NCBI GenBank assembly: GCA_030248295.1
Contig: JASANH010000800.1
Coordinates: forward strand, 1-64,000
From: Mesodorylaimus sp. YZB2_4
Lineage: Eukaryota; Nematoda; Enoplea; Dorylaimida; Dorylaimidae
Reading direction: 5' to 3'
Length of the DNA: 64,000 bases
In this document: in pieces, positions 43,874-54,929 of the stretch
Position numbering within the stretch: the stretch's first letter is position 1
Layout: each line of letters begins with the position of its first letter
The notes under the pieces: model-generated
Databases searched by the model: none
Seen by the model: the letters and a program-made list of their open reading frames with translations, nothing else
Told to the model about the DNA's origin: nothing
Position numbers and translations under genes: made by a program

Positions 43874-45995
43874 ATGATGTCTTGCGATTTCATTCAAGTT
43901 CCTTATTCGAAGAAAGTGAAAGTCTCTGTGCAGGTAAGTAAAAGCAACTTGCTGCAGCGGCAGCGACTTGCTGCAGAAACTGTTGCAGGAAAAATTGAAA
44001 TAATATTCCGTTTGTTTCAGGGAGATATTAAGGACAGAAACGGAAAAACCGTTTTTATCACTGTGCATGATGTGGGCGAGAATGGTAAGGCCTCTGGCCA
44101 ACTTTTTTAAAAGGATGTGCTGACGCATGTGCTTTATGCAATAGTGTCTAGAAAACCTCACGGTCAGGTTTGACGTCATAGCCTCAAACCCCTTTGACTT
44201 TTTATCCAGAGAGAATTACGTAAAAACTTCAAATTTCAATTTAGTAGGGCCAAAATCTTTGTTATATAATTCTTTATTTGCTGTAGTACTGGCCCACTAA
44301 ATCAACTGACGACAAAATCCTTAGGAATACTTTAAGATTACGATACCTCACGTCTGACTGATAGAAATTTTCAAAACGAAAAAATGACTTTGATAGTTTT
44401 TTTTAATTCCAAATTCTGTTGACTGTGAGAGAAAAATTCCACCGAAGAGATCACAAGTTCTACATAAGAGTAGCCCCTGCTCGGGACTGTGCAGAATTCT
44501 AAATACAAGTATAATTATTTCGTCTACTTTATGTGATCATGCGGTTACTTCAATTATGTTGCATTAGCAGCATTTCAGGGCGCTCATTTATCGATTTTGT
44601 GGATTCTCCGTGGATGAGCGAAGTAAAGAAAAAATCAGTGTGGTTGCATGTCATTCTACCAGGACAGGATGATGACGACGATCCATTGCCGCCCACTTAT
44701 AATTTTCCGTCCTTGGATGACGTTGCGAAAGATCTAGCCGTCGTTCTTGACGCCTACAAGTATGCGTGACATTTCTGGTTTTATAATTTCTGAAGGTTTA
44801 AGCGAATGACATAGCAATTTGCATCCAAGCATCAAAGGCCTAAGCATATGTGACAGCTCAAAGAGGACACCATTCCAATTTCAAATGTGCAAAAGGGACT
44901 CCCTGATATCGTATCAATCATATCAAACAGAGGCATCCTTCCCACAAACTTTTTTTCCAGGGTCAAAGGCACAGTGATTGGATTTGGTGAAGGGGCAGGG
45001 TCCAACATTTTATTGCGATTCAGCCTGATCTTCCCGAACCGTTGTTTGGGTCTGATCCTGTTGGACTGCACGCCGACTTGTGCTGGCGTCGATGAGCAGC
45101 TTCTGCGCAAAATGTACAACTGGAGGGAAAGTGGTTCAAAATTATGGCATAAAGTGATGAATACGATTTCGCGCGAAAAGTTGGATTCAGTGCGGAGTTT
45201 GTTTCTTTTTAATCATGATTTATAATTAAACATAAGTTATACCTTTAGAAGCCACTTACCAGACGAAAAATGAATTCAGGAAATGTGAGTCGGTATTTGG
45301 AAGCTTATTTGAGACGGGATGATATTTCTTTCGCGATTGCAAATGGTCTGAGGTATGCAGGGAGACCGCACAAAAAATTAAGCAGGGCGATCATTGTTTT
45401 CCTTCATCAAAACTGGATTTTGATAAATAGAGTCCTGGGAAAACCTTTTTCGTGTCTTTTTTGAATGCATTCTTCGATCTTTGTGAACTGGGAGTCTTGG
45501 CTGCAAAATTTTGAAGATACTTGAAATCAAAACAGTCAGGGTTTGCAACGAGCAGGATAATTCTATCAGTCATTCAGCTACTTTTTAGCACTGATCTTGT
45601 GTTGGTTTGCGGATCGCGTTCGTCGTTTGTTCAAGACGCTTATCATCTGAACCATTTGAAATGCAGCCGAAGCACTGTGCTGATTTTGGATGATAAAACC
45701 AGCGTTATTCTGGAAGCCGTGAGTTTTGTGTTTTTTTCATAACTAAATATTGTCATATCCAAAAAAATATTTTTTTTCTAATAAGCAACGTCTGCGTCTT
45801 CATTTTTAGCCAAAAAATCTGGCCCGGGCTTTAATTTTATTTTGCAAAGGCGTTGGAATTTTGACAAGTGTCCCACTTTTGGGATTGGAAAAAGAATTTC
45901 GACGAGTACAAGAGAAAGGAAAAATAAGCGATAAAGAGTTGGAGATGGCCAAAACCATTCGAATGTTTGAGGACTGGGTCGATTTTGCTGCGTAA
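43874..45995 (+). CDS. NDRG-family protein (N-myc downstream-regulated, alpha/beta-hydrolase fold)
   Basis: Seven exons with matching phases: 43874-43933, 44021-44084, 44579-44759, 44961-45189, 45249-45352, 45589-45718 and 45810-45995, about 317 residues. The NDRG hallmarks are in order: VQGDIKDRNGKTVFITVHDV, FVDSPWMSEVKKKSVWLHVI followed by LPGQDDDDD, a YNFPSLDDVAKDL block, VIGFGEGAGSNILLRF, PNRCLGLILLDCTPT, then RYLEAYLRRDD. The hydrolase nucleophile position reads GEGAG, without the serine, as is normal for this non-enzymatic family. Relatives act in cytoplasmic stress, trafficking and differentiation pathways. It is shorter than vertebrate NDRGs mainly because the C-terminal tail is short. 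The intron 4 donor is the unusual GTGCGG. The gene converges on the SNAP-25 homologue. A second ATG at 43877 could be used. Confidence 0.92.
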
Positions 45996-46349
45996 TGCAC
46001 TTTAATCGGGATAATAAGGTTAAGGTGGGCTTTATGTCATGCGTGACCTTTTTGCATTGCCTTTAAAAGGTAAGAACAAACAATAAGGTTCTGAAATGGC
46101 TTCTGTTTTGCATATAGCTGCATTTTTGTGTTGTTTCTGTGTACATGTCACATACTGTGCGTTGTGCTAGTAGTATGTATGTACTGTATATACCTTCGAG
46201 TGTGCATGCCTGCGTTTGGTGATGTGGTAAAATATGAATATGCAAAAGGAAACACTGCTAATGGCACCAATTTTTCTTTGTTGCCAAGAATGAATTTTTT
46301 TGTGGGGAGAAATGGAGCAGCTGTCAGAAAAGGAAGAAAGCCGTGAATC

Positions 46350-46355
46350 TTTATT
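46350..46355 (-). terminator. Polyadenylation signal, minus strand
   Basis: AATAAA on the minus strand, about 40 bp beyond the stop of the possible tail exon (46393) and 250 bp beyond the main SNAP-25 stop. It fits as the 3' end of that gene. Confidence 0.5.
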
Positions 46356-46392
46356 CGAACAATAGATTGGCGCAAAATAACAGCAGATAAAC

Positions 46393-46494
46393 TTATTTTG
46401 GTGCTGCTGAAGAACCGGTATATTTCTTCTTGCCGCGTCGGGGAGCGGATCCGATAGCGCCTGTAGTCTCCGCATCTTGATTTTGGCCGCTGAC
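46393..46494 (-). CDS. Possible alternative last exon of the SNAP-25 homologue
   Basis: After a GTTTAG acceptor, an open segment reads VSGQNQDAETTGAIGSAPRR and ends GKKKYTGSSAAPK before a stop, with AATAAA 40 bp further on. The composition looks coding. Joining it in phase to the last SNARE exon needs a weak GTCTCA donor at about 46615, so its membership in that gene is uncertain. It could instead be the end of another transcript. Confidence 0.35.
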   Translation of the reverse strand, partial: VSGQNQDAETTGAIGSAPRRGKKKYTGSSAAPK

Positions 46495-46606
46495 CTAAAC
46501 ATTAGAGCGCGCGATTTATTGTCAGCTATGTAAGAGTACCGTGGGTCCGCACTATATGTATCCCTTACATGATCGTGAGGTAAATAGGTACACACCAACT
46601 TGTTAG

Positions 46607-49526
46607 TTATGAGACACATTTTAAGTAACCACATTTTGATTTTGGGTTTTTTGTTAAAATTTCCGCGAAAGCGATATTTGTTGTTGCACGAATTCTGTCT
46701 AAACCCTCGGACAACTTCAGCAGTTTGAAGAGTTTGCCATATTTACCACATGCACGTCTCATTTTCTTCCATTTTCCCCACTAATTATTTATCATGGGTT
46801 GTACGATAAAAACGAAGACAAAAATGTAGTCATAAGTATGTATACAATGATGATCATGAGAATTGTAGTAATCTTCAGTAAACTTGCAATGCTGAAACCT
46901 AGAAATCTCAAAAATTATTCAAAAGTTATTTTCCATGTATTCTATGCTCCACTTTGGCCAAAATGCGCAGTAATTTTTCCATTGCGATTTCGGATAATGC
47001 AATCCAAAATTTTGGGGCTGCGGTTGCATTCTGATAGATTGTCCAATCCAAACTTACACTCACAGTGAGTCACCGGCGGATCGGTTCGGTTCTCGTTTCA
47101 GTTCGGTTTCTGGAACCGAATCGAAATTGTTTCGGCTCCATGGCGCCCAAGCAGCTGATGTCGCGCAACCCTGGAGCATAAATACACGAGCCTTTCACAC
47201 GCGCTTGCAGCACACAGGCAGCGGAACACTGGCTGCAGTGTTGCCAGGTGCAGGGCAACTGCCCTAAATCTGGGCAATTTCAAGCTGTCGGGGCAGCGGC
47301 CTTTCACGGAAATCCGATATTTTTAGGGCATTACAAGGCATCTTTAATTATTGGCACTATTTCTTCTTGTTAGCTCTCTCGACAGCGCCGTTGCTCCAAA
47401 GGGTGTTTTCCATGATGGGTGGAGATCTCGCCGAAGCATTGGAAGTTTTGGAAGTGGCGCCTTTCAATCCTGATATGGTATTCAAACGCGCCATCATAGC
47501 TGGCTGAGAATATTGTAAGCGTCTGTGAAGCAGTTTTTCTCAAAGGGCTTTCTTTGCATTTTTTTTGGGAAGTTGAGTTTTAGGGCAGTCTGAACCTGCA
47601 TCTGGGGCATTATTGCGTTGCAGACCTGGTAGCACCTACTGTAGCTCGCTTGAGTCATACCGCAGCCTAGTGGCAATGAAAATGTGCTTGTGCGCGAACG
47701 TGCTCCGCATTTTGTATAATTCATATAGTTATTCGGCTTAAAATGTGCCTTGATTTCCTTTTTTTATGATGGCGATTTGCTATGCAGCATGCTTTGTAAA
47801 GGTAAAATATCGCAGATGATTCTCTAAGTTGAGGCTAAATTGCACAGAAAAACCCACTGCTCTCGAACCGAACCGAACTGATTAGCTAGAACCGAAACAT
47901 ACATTTACAGTAGAACCGACCCGGCAGTGAAAAAGAGTCAGTTCCCTTTAAAATCCTACACACCTAGGGTAACAAGTATAGATTTATAATGCATTCATTT
48001 TCGGACTGTCTTGACTCAGCCAGAATGCCAAAATCAGTCCCAAACTGTCTGCAACATTACAGGTAGCATGGCAGAAGGCCATACTACCCTGTACATACCT
48101 CCTTTATTATTTTCGATAGTGCACAGTTTTGTCGCCCAATTTCCATGCTGATATCGAATGCCATATCTCGCAGACCAGAGATGGTTTTGTCCACGCTTTC
48201 TAAATTTGATTCCATCTCGTCTTCTCTCCAATCGTCAAGAATTCTGGGGCAACGTTTTTTAACATGTTAAAGATAGATCAAAAAATACAAAAATTAACAA
48301 ACTCTGCAGCACCTGTCAACAAATTTAGGGTTTTCGGGTTGCTGGCGAGAAGAATAAGGTGCTCCATCGTGTAACAACTTCTGATGAAGGTGTCCCTGCT
48401 TGGAGCATTCACAAGCTTCGTCCCCGCTGTCGCTGTCCGTCAGTTCACCAACAACTCCACAGTTATTGAAAGTGCTGAAGGATGTCCTACAGGAATTTAC
48501 GAAACAGAGTCTCGAATTCAGATATATTTGAATTCCCTATAGGAGCTATCGATAAAAAGTACGGTACTGCAGCGCCTTTTGTCAATGGTCAGTTGGGTGG
48601 CACTTTCAGTCCAGGGGAGTATTGCAGAAAGAATTCAGGGCAATGAATGCGCAGTCCACGGTATACATACTAAACGTGGAATCTGCTCATATGAGGTCAA
48701 TAAACCAAAACGTCGCCTGTTAAAGCAAAATTTTCAAAAGATAACGGCAGCATTGAAAAACTGTTGTTCTCAGATTTCTTGTCGGCTAGCTTGGGCTGCA
48801 TCTGCCTCATTTTCACATAGTGGATTAAAAAACTGGAAGGGGAAACTACCTACGTATGCCAGCGGATCTAGTGAAGGTAAACTAAAAGAGAGTGGAAATG
48901 AATGAAATAAGTATTCATGCTGTGTTCCCAACAGTAGCAAATAAAAAAGTACAATATGATGTCAATAAAAAAGCTGCTGAAAATAAAAATACTGCAGATT
49001 CTTACCAAGGAAAAATGCACATACCGCACCATGAAGCATGCTGAGACGTTGTCATCGCATTAGATGATTCGCTCATTGATGTCTGGACCAATGTCATGTC
49101 ATCCAGCTGATTGTCAATCTTTTCTGTTTCCAAAAATTGTTGCAGCCTACTTCACTCTCTGTAAGTAATCTTCCTTACCGCCTTGCTCATTCAGCAAAGT
49201 CGTTGTGTATTGCGCCATTTTCTTGCTCTAAAAAAGTTGTTGATTAAAAACACAGAAACCTATAGATTTTAAAAATTTCAGTGAAGAACAAATTGTTGAG
49301 GTAGCCTATTGCGCCTAAAGTTCATTATTTGAGCCATGTAACTTTCAACATCTGCTTACCTCGTCACAAAGCGTTTTTATTCTCCTCGTACTCTCCAATG
49401 ACTAAAATATAAGTTTGAATTGTTTGACTAATAATCTAAAATATTCGGTCTTGCCTCAGTCGATAAATGATCACATTTCGATAACAGTTCGATTTTGGAC
49501 TTCAATTTACCACACTTTCTTTCCAT
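46607..49526 (-). CDS. SNAP-25 family t-SNARE (Qbc-SNARE)
   Basis: Seven exons: 49526-49455, 49401-49360, 49227-49179, 49123-49006, 48474-48313, 48243-48099 and 46714-46607, about 231 residues. The N-terminal (Qb) SNARE motif runs through SLESTRRIKTLCDE and SKKMAQYTTTLLNEQG. The central cysteine cluster WCGMCIFPC corresponds to the palmitoylated membrane-binding region of SNAP-25. The C-terminal (Qc) motif contains WREDEMESNLESV, DMAFDISMEIGRQN and RIRATTNIAFAEIL. Both zero-layer glutamines are kept (NEQG; GRQN). The protein pairs with syntaxin and synaptobrevin in vesicle fusion at the plasma membrane. All phases agree. Intron 1 has a GC-AG donor (GAG/GCAAGA), intron 6 is 1384 bp and contains a transposable element, and the exon 7 acceptor is a weak GAAG. 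An in-frame stop upstream of 49526 supports the chosen start. Confidence 0.9.
47072..47930. mobile_element. CGGTTC-rich inverted-repeat element inside a SNAP-25 intron
   Basis: The left end has CGGATCGGTTCGGTTC and AGTTCGGTTTC; the right end has inverted CGAACCGAACCGAAC and AGAACCGACCCGGCAGTG. The ends are imperfect inverted repeats with subterminal CGGTTC motifs. No transposase and no convincing target duplication were found. It lies entirely within intron 6 of the SNAP-25 gene. Confidence 0.5.
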
Positions 49527-50908
49527 GTCTTCTCCCGATATCTAGCTACGATTCTTTTCCCTCTTGTGTCTTTGCCCACGATTGGAAAGAGCGTCATGTG
49601 GGAAATGAAGCCCGAATGTTTGCATTTGCTTTTGGTTCCAATTAAATCAATAAAATAAAATTGAAAACATTCTAACTAGAAGAATAAAACGCTACTAAAG
49701 CAGCATTTTCTCATTTAGCCGTGAATGAATAGTTTTATAAGTCTAATTGCCAGCTTAATAACCCGATTGAGAAAGAAGGAATGATGGAGCAGTGAGAAAC
49801 CAGTAAGGTTGGACGTAAAAAGTGAATATTATTAGAAACTAGTATTCATTTTGGCCCTCCCAATATTTCTTCCACAAAATGGTTGGAATAATCAGAATTC
49901 CATAGTTGACCCCATTCAATGCAGCAGTGGCGATGATAACGCAAAAAGAACTGTCATATTGCTAATACTTTTGTCCGCAATCCGAAAGCGCCCAAGCATG
50001 AACATGGAACTCCTATGGGCCTCACCAGAGCACAGTAATGAATGCACCTAGAAAATACTGGAGTAGGGCCTACACATAAAATAATTCAAATTTGGCGGTA
50101 TTTTTTAGCAGCGCAAGAATTGACTGAGGTAATGAGGTGCACTTTCTAGCCTATATTTTTCATTTGACTTTCCACTGTCTGAGTTATCGCTGGTTATGCT
50201 AGCCAACAATTTTTTGGGAAACGGTTGATATACTGTGCAGTACGTAGTTTCAGAAACATTGCACAGTTCATGCACACAGTGGATAACCAGGGTTTAAAAT
50301 GGATGGCCTACTCAGCCACTGCAAATGCAACCACAGTCGATTAGGAAACAGGCTCAAGTAGAGGCTGCTTTTTCCGCATTGAATCAGAAAGGGGGCTCAC
50401 CCGCCGGCGGGAAAAATTATAAGCGGCATGACTGATTGTGGGCAAACTTGCGGGAATCATGTAAAGATCCAGCTCGTGATCTACAGCTAGCAGGAGCCCC
50501 ATCTTACGCTGGGTGCGCACTCACTGACTAGTGCGAATCGCTTCTTGACAAATCATTCTAGTGCGCATTGCCATTGGCGATGTGGTGAAAAAATGATCGA
50601 TATACAGTAGATGGAAGAATGGGAGGAAAGGTTGTTGGAAGTCTTTCTCGACGTATGCGGGCCTCAAGGCATAATCTAGGCCATGGCACTTTCAGGGTAT
50701 TTATCTGTCGATGTGGGGAGCTGGGACTTTGGCACACTTGAGAGAAATGCCGCAGCTGGTATTTCTTGGAGAGCCCATCCTGACAGCAGAAGTATCCTTG
50801 CGCCCTGACAGCACGCAGGCAGCGTCTTTGATGCTGATGAAATACTTGGCTCGCCCTAGGGCAAACTAGGGCTGACCAGAGGATGGCTGAAGCCACAGGA
50901 ACAGTACC
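49527..50908. other. Upstream region of the SNAP-25 gene
   Basis: No gene recognised; it should include the SNAP-25 promoter. Confidence 0.4.
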
Positions 50909-51240
50909 ACGCAGTCCACGGACACCTCGTGCTACAGTTTATTGCCACCACGCCACAAGGGCCGTGTAGACTCAAAATTCGGGGAGCAGCCGCACGTGCC
51001 GGCCGTCGAAGGGGATCTGACGGACCTGAGCCCGAAGTGCTCACAGAGTAAGTTCAGACCAGGAACTCAAGACTAGTTCTCTACCGATGCCTGCAATCAG
51101 ACCAGGCACTCGACCTCGACCTCGCTCTCGGTCTCGAGCTGGCCCTGACTAAGGAGAGGCGGAGCAGCTCCCTGAACCAGTGCACTCATAGGCCAGAGGG
51201 CATTGTACATGCCTAGTCCATACCTATTACACTGATATTG
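50909..51240. repeat. Dispersed repeat family, copy 2
   Basis: A longer relative of the repeat at 25738-25925, with the same ordered blocks. It carries about 120 bp of extra sequence in the middle containing CGACCTCGACCTCGCTC low complexity. Confidence 0.6.
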
Positions 51241-51264
51241 GCACGCTTTTGTATGTGAGTGATT

Positions 51265-52235
51265 TAGCGTTGATACAGTTAACTGAAACTGAAACAATCT
51301 GAATCTATCAGTTAAATGAATTAACTGTAATTGAAACTGAAAGTGAAACAGAATCTCTTCGCCAAAACAGAATTTCACTTCAACTGAATCGTTTTAGAAT
51401 CAGTTAAATTCAGTTTTGAAATGGCCGCGCTTTCTAAACCTCGCGAAACTGTTTTCAGTTGTTCGTGCAAAGCTCAAAGAGAAACGAAAGTCAGCTAAGC
51501 CAATTGCTGGTTCGAATGCTGTTAGTCGCGACTCAGGGGCATATTCTCTCATCCCTAAGCTCATCCCTCATCAAAGCCCTAAGCGGCTGTGCATGAAGTG
51601 AAATAAAAAGAATTTTGGTCTAAACGTAGAAATTGCCGCATTTTTGCAATATTGCGGTGGTTTATCAGCTCCTGCTACGTTAGCGCCGAGTGAGAGAGAT
51701 TTCAGAGCTAGTTCCATGTTAAAATAGAGTCAGCGTAATTCAAACATAAAAAAATGATTTCTATAATTTCAATCATTTCATTGGGCAAACATGTTAAAGT
51801 TACTCGTACATCTCCTTGATTTGAGGGAGCCTTGCCAACCGTCCAGTTGAGCTTGACATAATCGATGACTAAAGTTTTCGTAGGTGCAAAAGAGAGTTAT
51901 TTGCAAAATATTGGATCCGTCTGGCCAGTTTGTCAGGAGTGGTCAGCGACTAAAGTCCTGCAAGTTATTGAATTCCTGTGAGCTTGCAGGGTTTTTCTAA
52001 TCTCTGTTTTTAGGTTCTAGGCTTTGGTCTGGTGTTCCAGCGCTCGGGTTTTGGGCGCCGACAAAGCAGGATGACTTCAAGAAAATCGCAGGATTTCTGG
52101 CGCCCCAAAATTCAGTTAACTGAATCTTTTTTAAATTCAGTAACATAACTCCAACTGAAACTGAATCTATTCGGAGAGTCAGTTACCTTAACTGAAATTG
52201 AAATTGAATCTTTTCCCGAAACTGTATTAACTCTA
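51265..52235. mobile_element. Non-autonomous hAT-like element with AACTGAA subterminal repeats
   Basis: 971 bp flanked by perfect 8-bp duplications GAGTGATT (51257-51264 and 52236-52243). The terminal inverted repeats are TAGCGTTGATACAGTT at the left and TAGAGTTAATACAGTT at the right (14 of 16 match). Subterminal AACTGAA/TTCAGTT heptamers are dense within about 150 bp of each end. An 8-bp duplication and TAGNGTT-type ends fit hAT. No transposase is encoded. Confidence 0.85.
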
Positions 52236-52243
52236 GAGTGATT

Positions 52244-53009
52244 AGACTATACAGCATGTGCACTGCGCAGCATGTGAGGCACTTTCTCTTCCTGTGACCG
52301 AGTGACCAGTCATCAAGCCATCCTAAGCCTTTGCAGCCCACTGTGTGTATTGTCTGGTCTAAATGTTTTTCGTCTGATAACAGGCTTTTTTAAAGCAATA
52401 AGATTGTTTTTCGGTTTTGTATGGGCAACTAACCAGTTTGGACCAAAGCACTGCATGCCCACATAGATCGACCACGATAAATGGGTTACGCGTGCATCTT
52501 CCCAATGTTCAGTCTCTGAAAAACGAAGCCCGAGTGGAACTGGCATACCTGAGACTCCGTTCAATCCCTCTCGCAGAACGATTATGCATATGAACTGTAT
52601 TATTGTCAGCAGCTTATCAAATATCTAATTTGTAAAGGCGGCAGGGAAAAAATAGTTTTTTTTAAATTTTGGGGAAACGGCAAATTGGCTAGAGAGGGAG
52701 GGGGCTAGAACGAAAGGGCATGAAGGTCACACGATGAAAGGAGCTGCAGTCTCGAAGACAACACCACCCACAAATTGCACATACAACCTCAAGGAAACCA
52801 AAACGTGCTTATTGAAAAGTACTGGATCTTCTCCTGAGAATCCCTGAAACAACGGGAAAAATAGCAAGCCATATGAATGGCTTCTAAAACGCAAAACATG
52901 AAGTGGTGCAACAATACATTTTCCAGGTCTCTGTTTAAATTCAAATGCTGCGCAAAATACATTTCTACTGATAAAATATGCTGGACAAAAAATATTTCTT
53001 GTTTAAAAA
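52244..53009. other. 3' flank of the GT14 gene, nothing recognised
   Basis: No coding or RNA gene seen. Confidence 0.4.
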
Positions 53010-54602
53010 TCAGCAAACAAAGTCATTTTTATTTGCTGTACGCTGATACCTAACTGATGGAAAATTTTCGTAATAAGTTGCATTCAAATTTTGAATTGAA
53101 TTCACAGTTTTACTCCAAAACCATTGCTCCAAGCAAAATGAAGCCGCCGGCTGTAACTCTTCATAGAGTTTATGCGCCATGAGTTCTGGCCTTCGAGTTA
53201 AAGTTGGCACATCACCAACACCGAACGCGCAGGACATGTGTGTCCATTCGCCTTCGCAAGCCGCCTTATGCCACCAATCGAACATCCAGGTTTGGTATCT
53301 GGACACGAATGGCTTCCATCTGCCCTGTTGCCAATAAAAGTGCAAACACTCGCCGGGAAAGGAGCCTGGAGCATTAAAATTCACGTTGTGAATTAACGTA
53401 GCAAAATAGTGTTCTTCTGCACATTTTGTATGGTTCAGCCATTCGTAGAATCGTTGTCCAGTTGGATTTGTGAAAAAGAATTCCACAAAGTCTTTCGACA
53501 TAGATGTAGCAAAACTGCCTTTGTACATGGTCAGGCCATCAGGGACGATAGTTTTTGGTTGCGTCATTGTGTTCCAATTTTCATCAAAATTTGCTACGTA
53601 ATAATGTGGCATCAATGGATCCAAGGCGCTGTCTTGACTTCCATTAAAAATCTGGAATATTTTTACCATCTCTGCATTTGTTCTTAAAGGAAAGTCGTTC
53701 CACGAAATTATCTGTACATATTTCCACGGTGTATAGATGTGCCTTTTCAATAATACTTTCAAACAAGACATTGTTGTGCGCAAAATAGAAAAATGCATCC
53801 AATTTATAATTTCTGGTTCAGGATTCAAGAAAACATTCTTTTCTGAAAAACAATTAGCCAACTGTTGAATAGTTCTGATATATATTTCTGGACTTTTCTG
53901 GTCATATGCTAAGCAATAAATATTTTGTGGTTGATAAATCATACGAAACAAACGCACTGTCTGAGCTGCATTCCTCTGACCCATAATCACATACGCTAGT
54001 GGAAACTCTGCCTCAGTTTTCGATTGTGGCTTAGTAGGAAAAGAAATATTTTGTAAAAGTTCTTCGCAGTTGGCAATCATGGAAGCCATTGATTCGTCGG
54101 TGTGGGGGAAAGGAATTTGCCACTGCTTTGCCTGTGTAAGAAAAGGCTCTAGTTCAGTCAAATTCGTACTTGGTGACCATAGAATGGCTTGGCAAGTGTC
54201 TTCAATATCTGTCCAATTCACCAAGTCGGGCTGCTGACTCCATAAATAGTAGCTGGTTAGCCCTAATCGATGATTGGCAGTCAAATGATCATTCTCCTCA
54301 ATGCCCGAATTCGACTGATTTAAAATAGTCCTGATGTCATTTTCGGTATCATGCTTATCAAAATTTGGGATATACGAAGTCAAAGTCGTGGAATCACTTT
54401 GCGTTGATCGGCTGCTCACAGTAGCAAATGGGTAAGGCAGTCTCCAAACATGAGCGTCGTAGGTGTCGGCTTGATTTAAAGCATAAAATAGCAGCAATAG
54501 AAAACAAGATGTGATCGCAAAAAATGAAAAATAACGACTCTTACAGCTCAGAAGAGATGTAAGTTTGGAAGAAATACGCAGATGCATTTGAGGATGTGAC
54601 AC
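53010..54602 (-). CDS. Core-2/I-branching beta-1,6-N-acetylglucosaminyltransferase-like (GT14)
   Basis: An intronless ORF of 530 residues with type II topology: a short tail, a membrane anchor (YFSFFAITSCFLLLLFYALN) and a long stem. The GT14 catalytic region starts near residue 210: LAYVIMGQRNAAQTVRLFRM, NIYCLAYDQKSP, VFLNPEPEIINWMHFSILR, WKYVQIISWNDFPLRTNAEM, MYKGSFATSMSKDFVEFF and the conserved cysteines around CAEEHYFATLIHN and CLHFYW. Relatives transfer GlcNAc (core-2/I branching) or xylose in the Golgi, and nematodes have many GT14 genes. The precise acceptor is not decidable. The frame is intact and length typical. A 100-bp tandem duplication lies just upstream in its probable promoter. 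Confidence 0.93.
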   Translation of the reverse strand: MSHPQMHLRISSKLTSLLSCKSRYFSFFAITSCFLLLLFYALNQADTYDAHVWRLPYPFATVSSRSTQSDSTTLTSYIPNFDKHDTENDIRTILNQSNSGIEENDHLTANHRLGLTSYYLWSQQPDLVNWTDIEDTCQAILWSPSTNLTELEPFLTQAKQWQIPFPHTDESMASMIANCEELLQNISFPTKPQSKTEAEFPLAYVIMGQRNAAQTVRLFRMIYQPQNIYCLAYDQKSPEIYIRTIQQLANCFSEKNVFLNPEPEIINWMHFSILRTTMSCLKVLLKRHIYTPWKYVQIISWNDFPLRTNAEMVKIFQIFNGSQDSALDPLMPHYYVANFDENWNTMTQPKTIVPDGLTMYKGSFATSMSKDFVEFFFTNPTGQRFYEWLNHTKCAEEHYFATLIHNVNFNAPGSFPGECLHFYWQQGRWKPFVSRYQTWMFDWWHKAACEGEWTHMSCAFGVGDVPTLTRRPELMAHKLYEELQPAASFCLEQWFWSKTVNSIQNLNATYYENFPSVRYQRTANKNDFVC

Positions 54603-54740
54603 AAGAGGACGCGACAGTTTTGGGCTTTATCGTATGATAGTGGCATAAATTTTCTTCCAGGAGCATAGGGAATCGAGAAGAGGCATTGACGCAGCTCGGT
54701 ATCATCGGGAAGTAAATCACAAAATTCCACCAACAGCGTT

Positions 54741-54929
54741 GAGCGTGAGTGCTTAGCAACAGTCGCGCCAGTTCTTGCTCCTTTGTTGCCTGGTTAAGGC
54801 GATTGGATTGTGAAATTTCTTAGCAACATGTTAACAGCGTGAGCGTGAGTGCTTAGCAACAGTCGCGCCAGTTCTTGCTCCTTTGTTGCCTGGTTCAGGC
54901 GATTGGATTGTGAAATTTCTTAGCAACAT
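54741..54929. repeat. Two-copy 100-bp tandem duplication upstream of GT14
   Basis: Copies 54741-54829 and 54841-54929 lie exactly 100 bp apart and differ by a single base in their common 89 bp (GGTTAAGG versus GGTTCAGG). The position, about 140-330 bp upstream of the GT14 start codon, suggests a duplicated promoter segment. Confidence 0.93.

Larger units (their letters stand above)
45996..46606. other. Convergent 3' spacer between NDRG and SNAP-25 genes
   Basis: Holds the 3' regions of both genes, including a possible alternative last exon of the SNAP-25 gene (46393-46494) and an AATAAA. Confidence 0.5.

Noticed and set aside
47062..47940. Target-site duplication for the CGGTTC element
   Set aside because: Several boundary choices were tried (CAGTG, CACCG and CACTG starts); none gives matching 8-bp flanks.
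48579..48905. 108-residue plus-strand ORF
   Set aside because: It lies inside intron 4 of the SNAP-25 gene and has no recognised motifs, splice sites or composition supporting coding.
49124..49178. A frame break (stop codon) in the SNAP-25 gene
   Set aside because: Using the AACAG acceptor at 49124 gives a normal 55-bp intron, the right phase and heptad spacing that matches SNAP-25, so the gene is intact.
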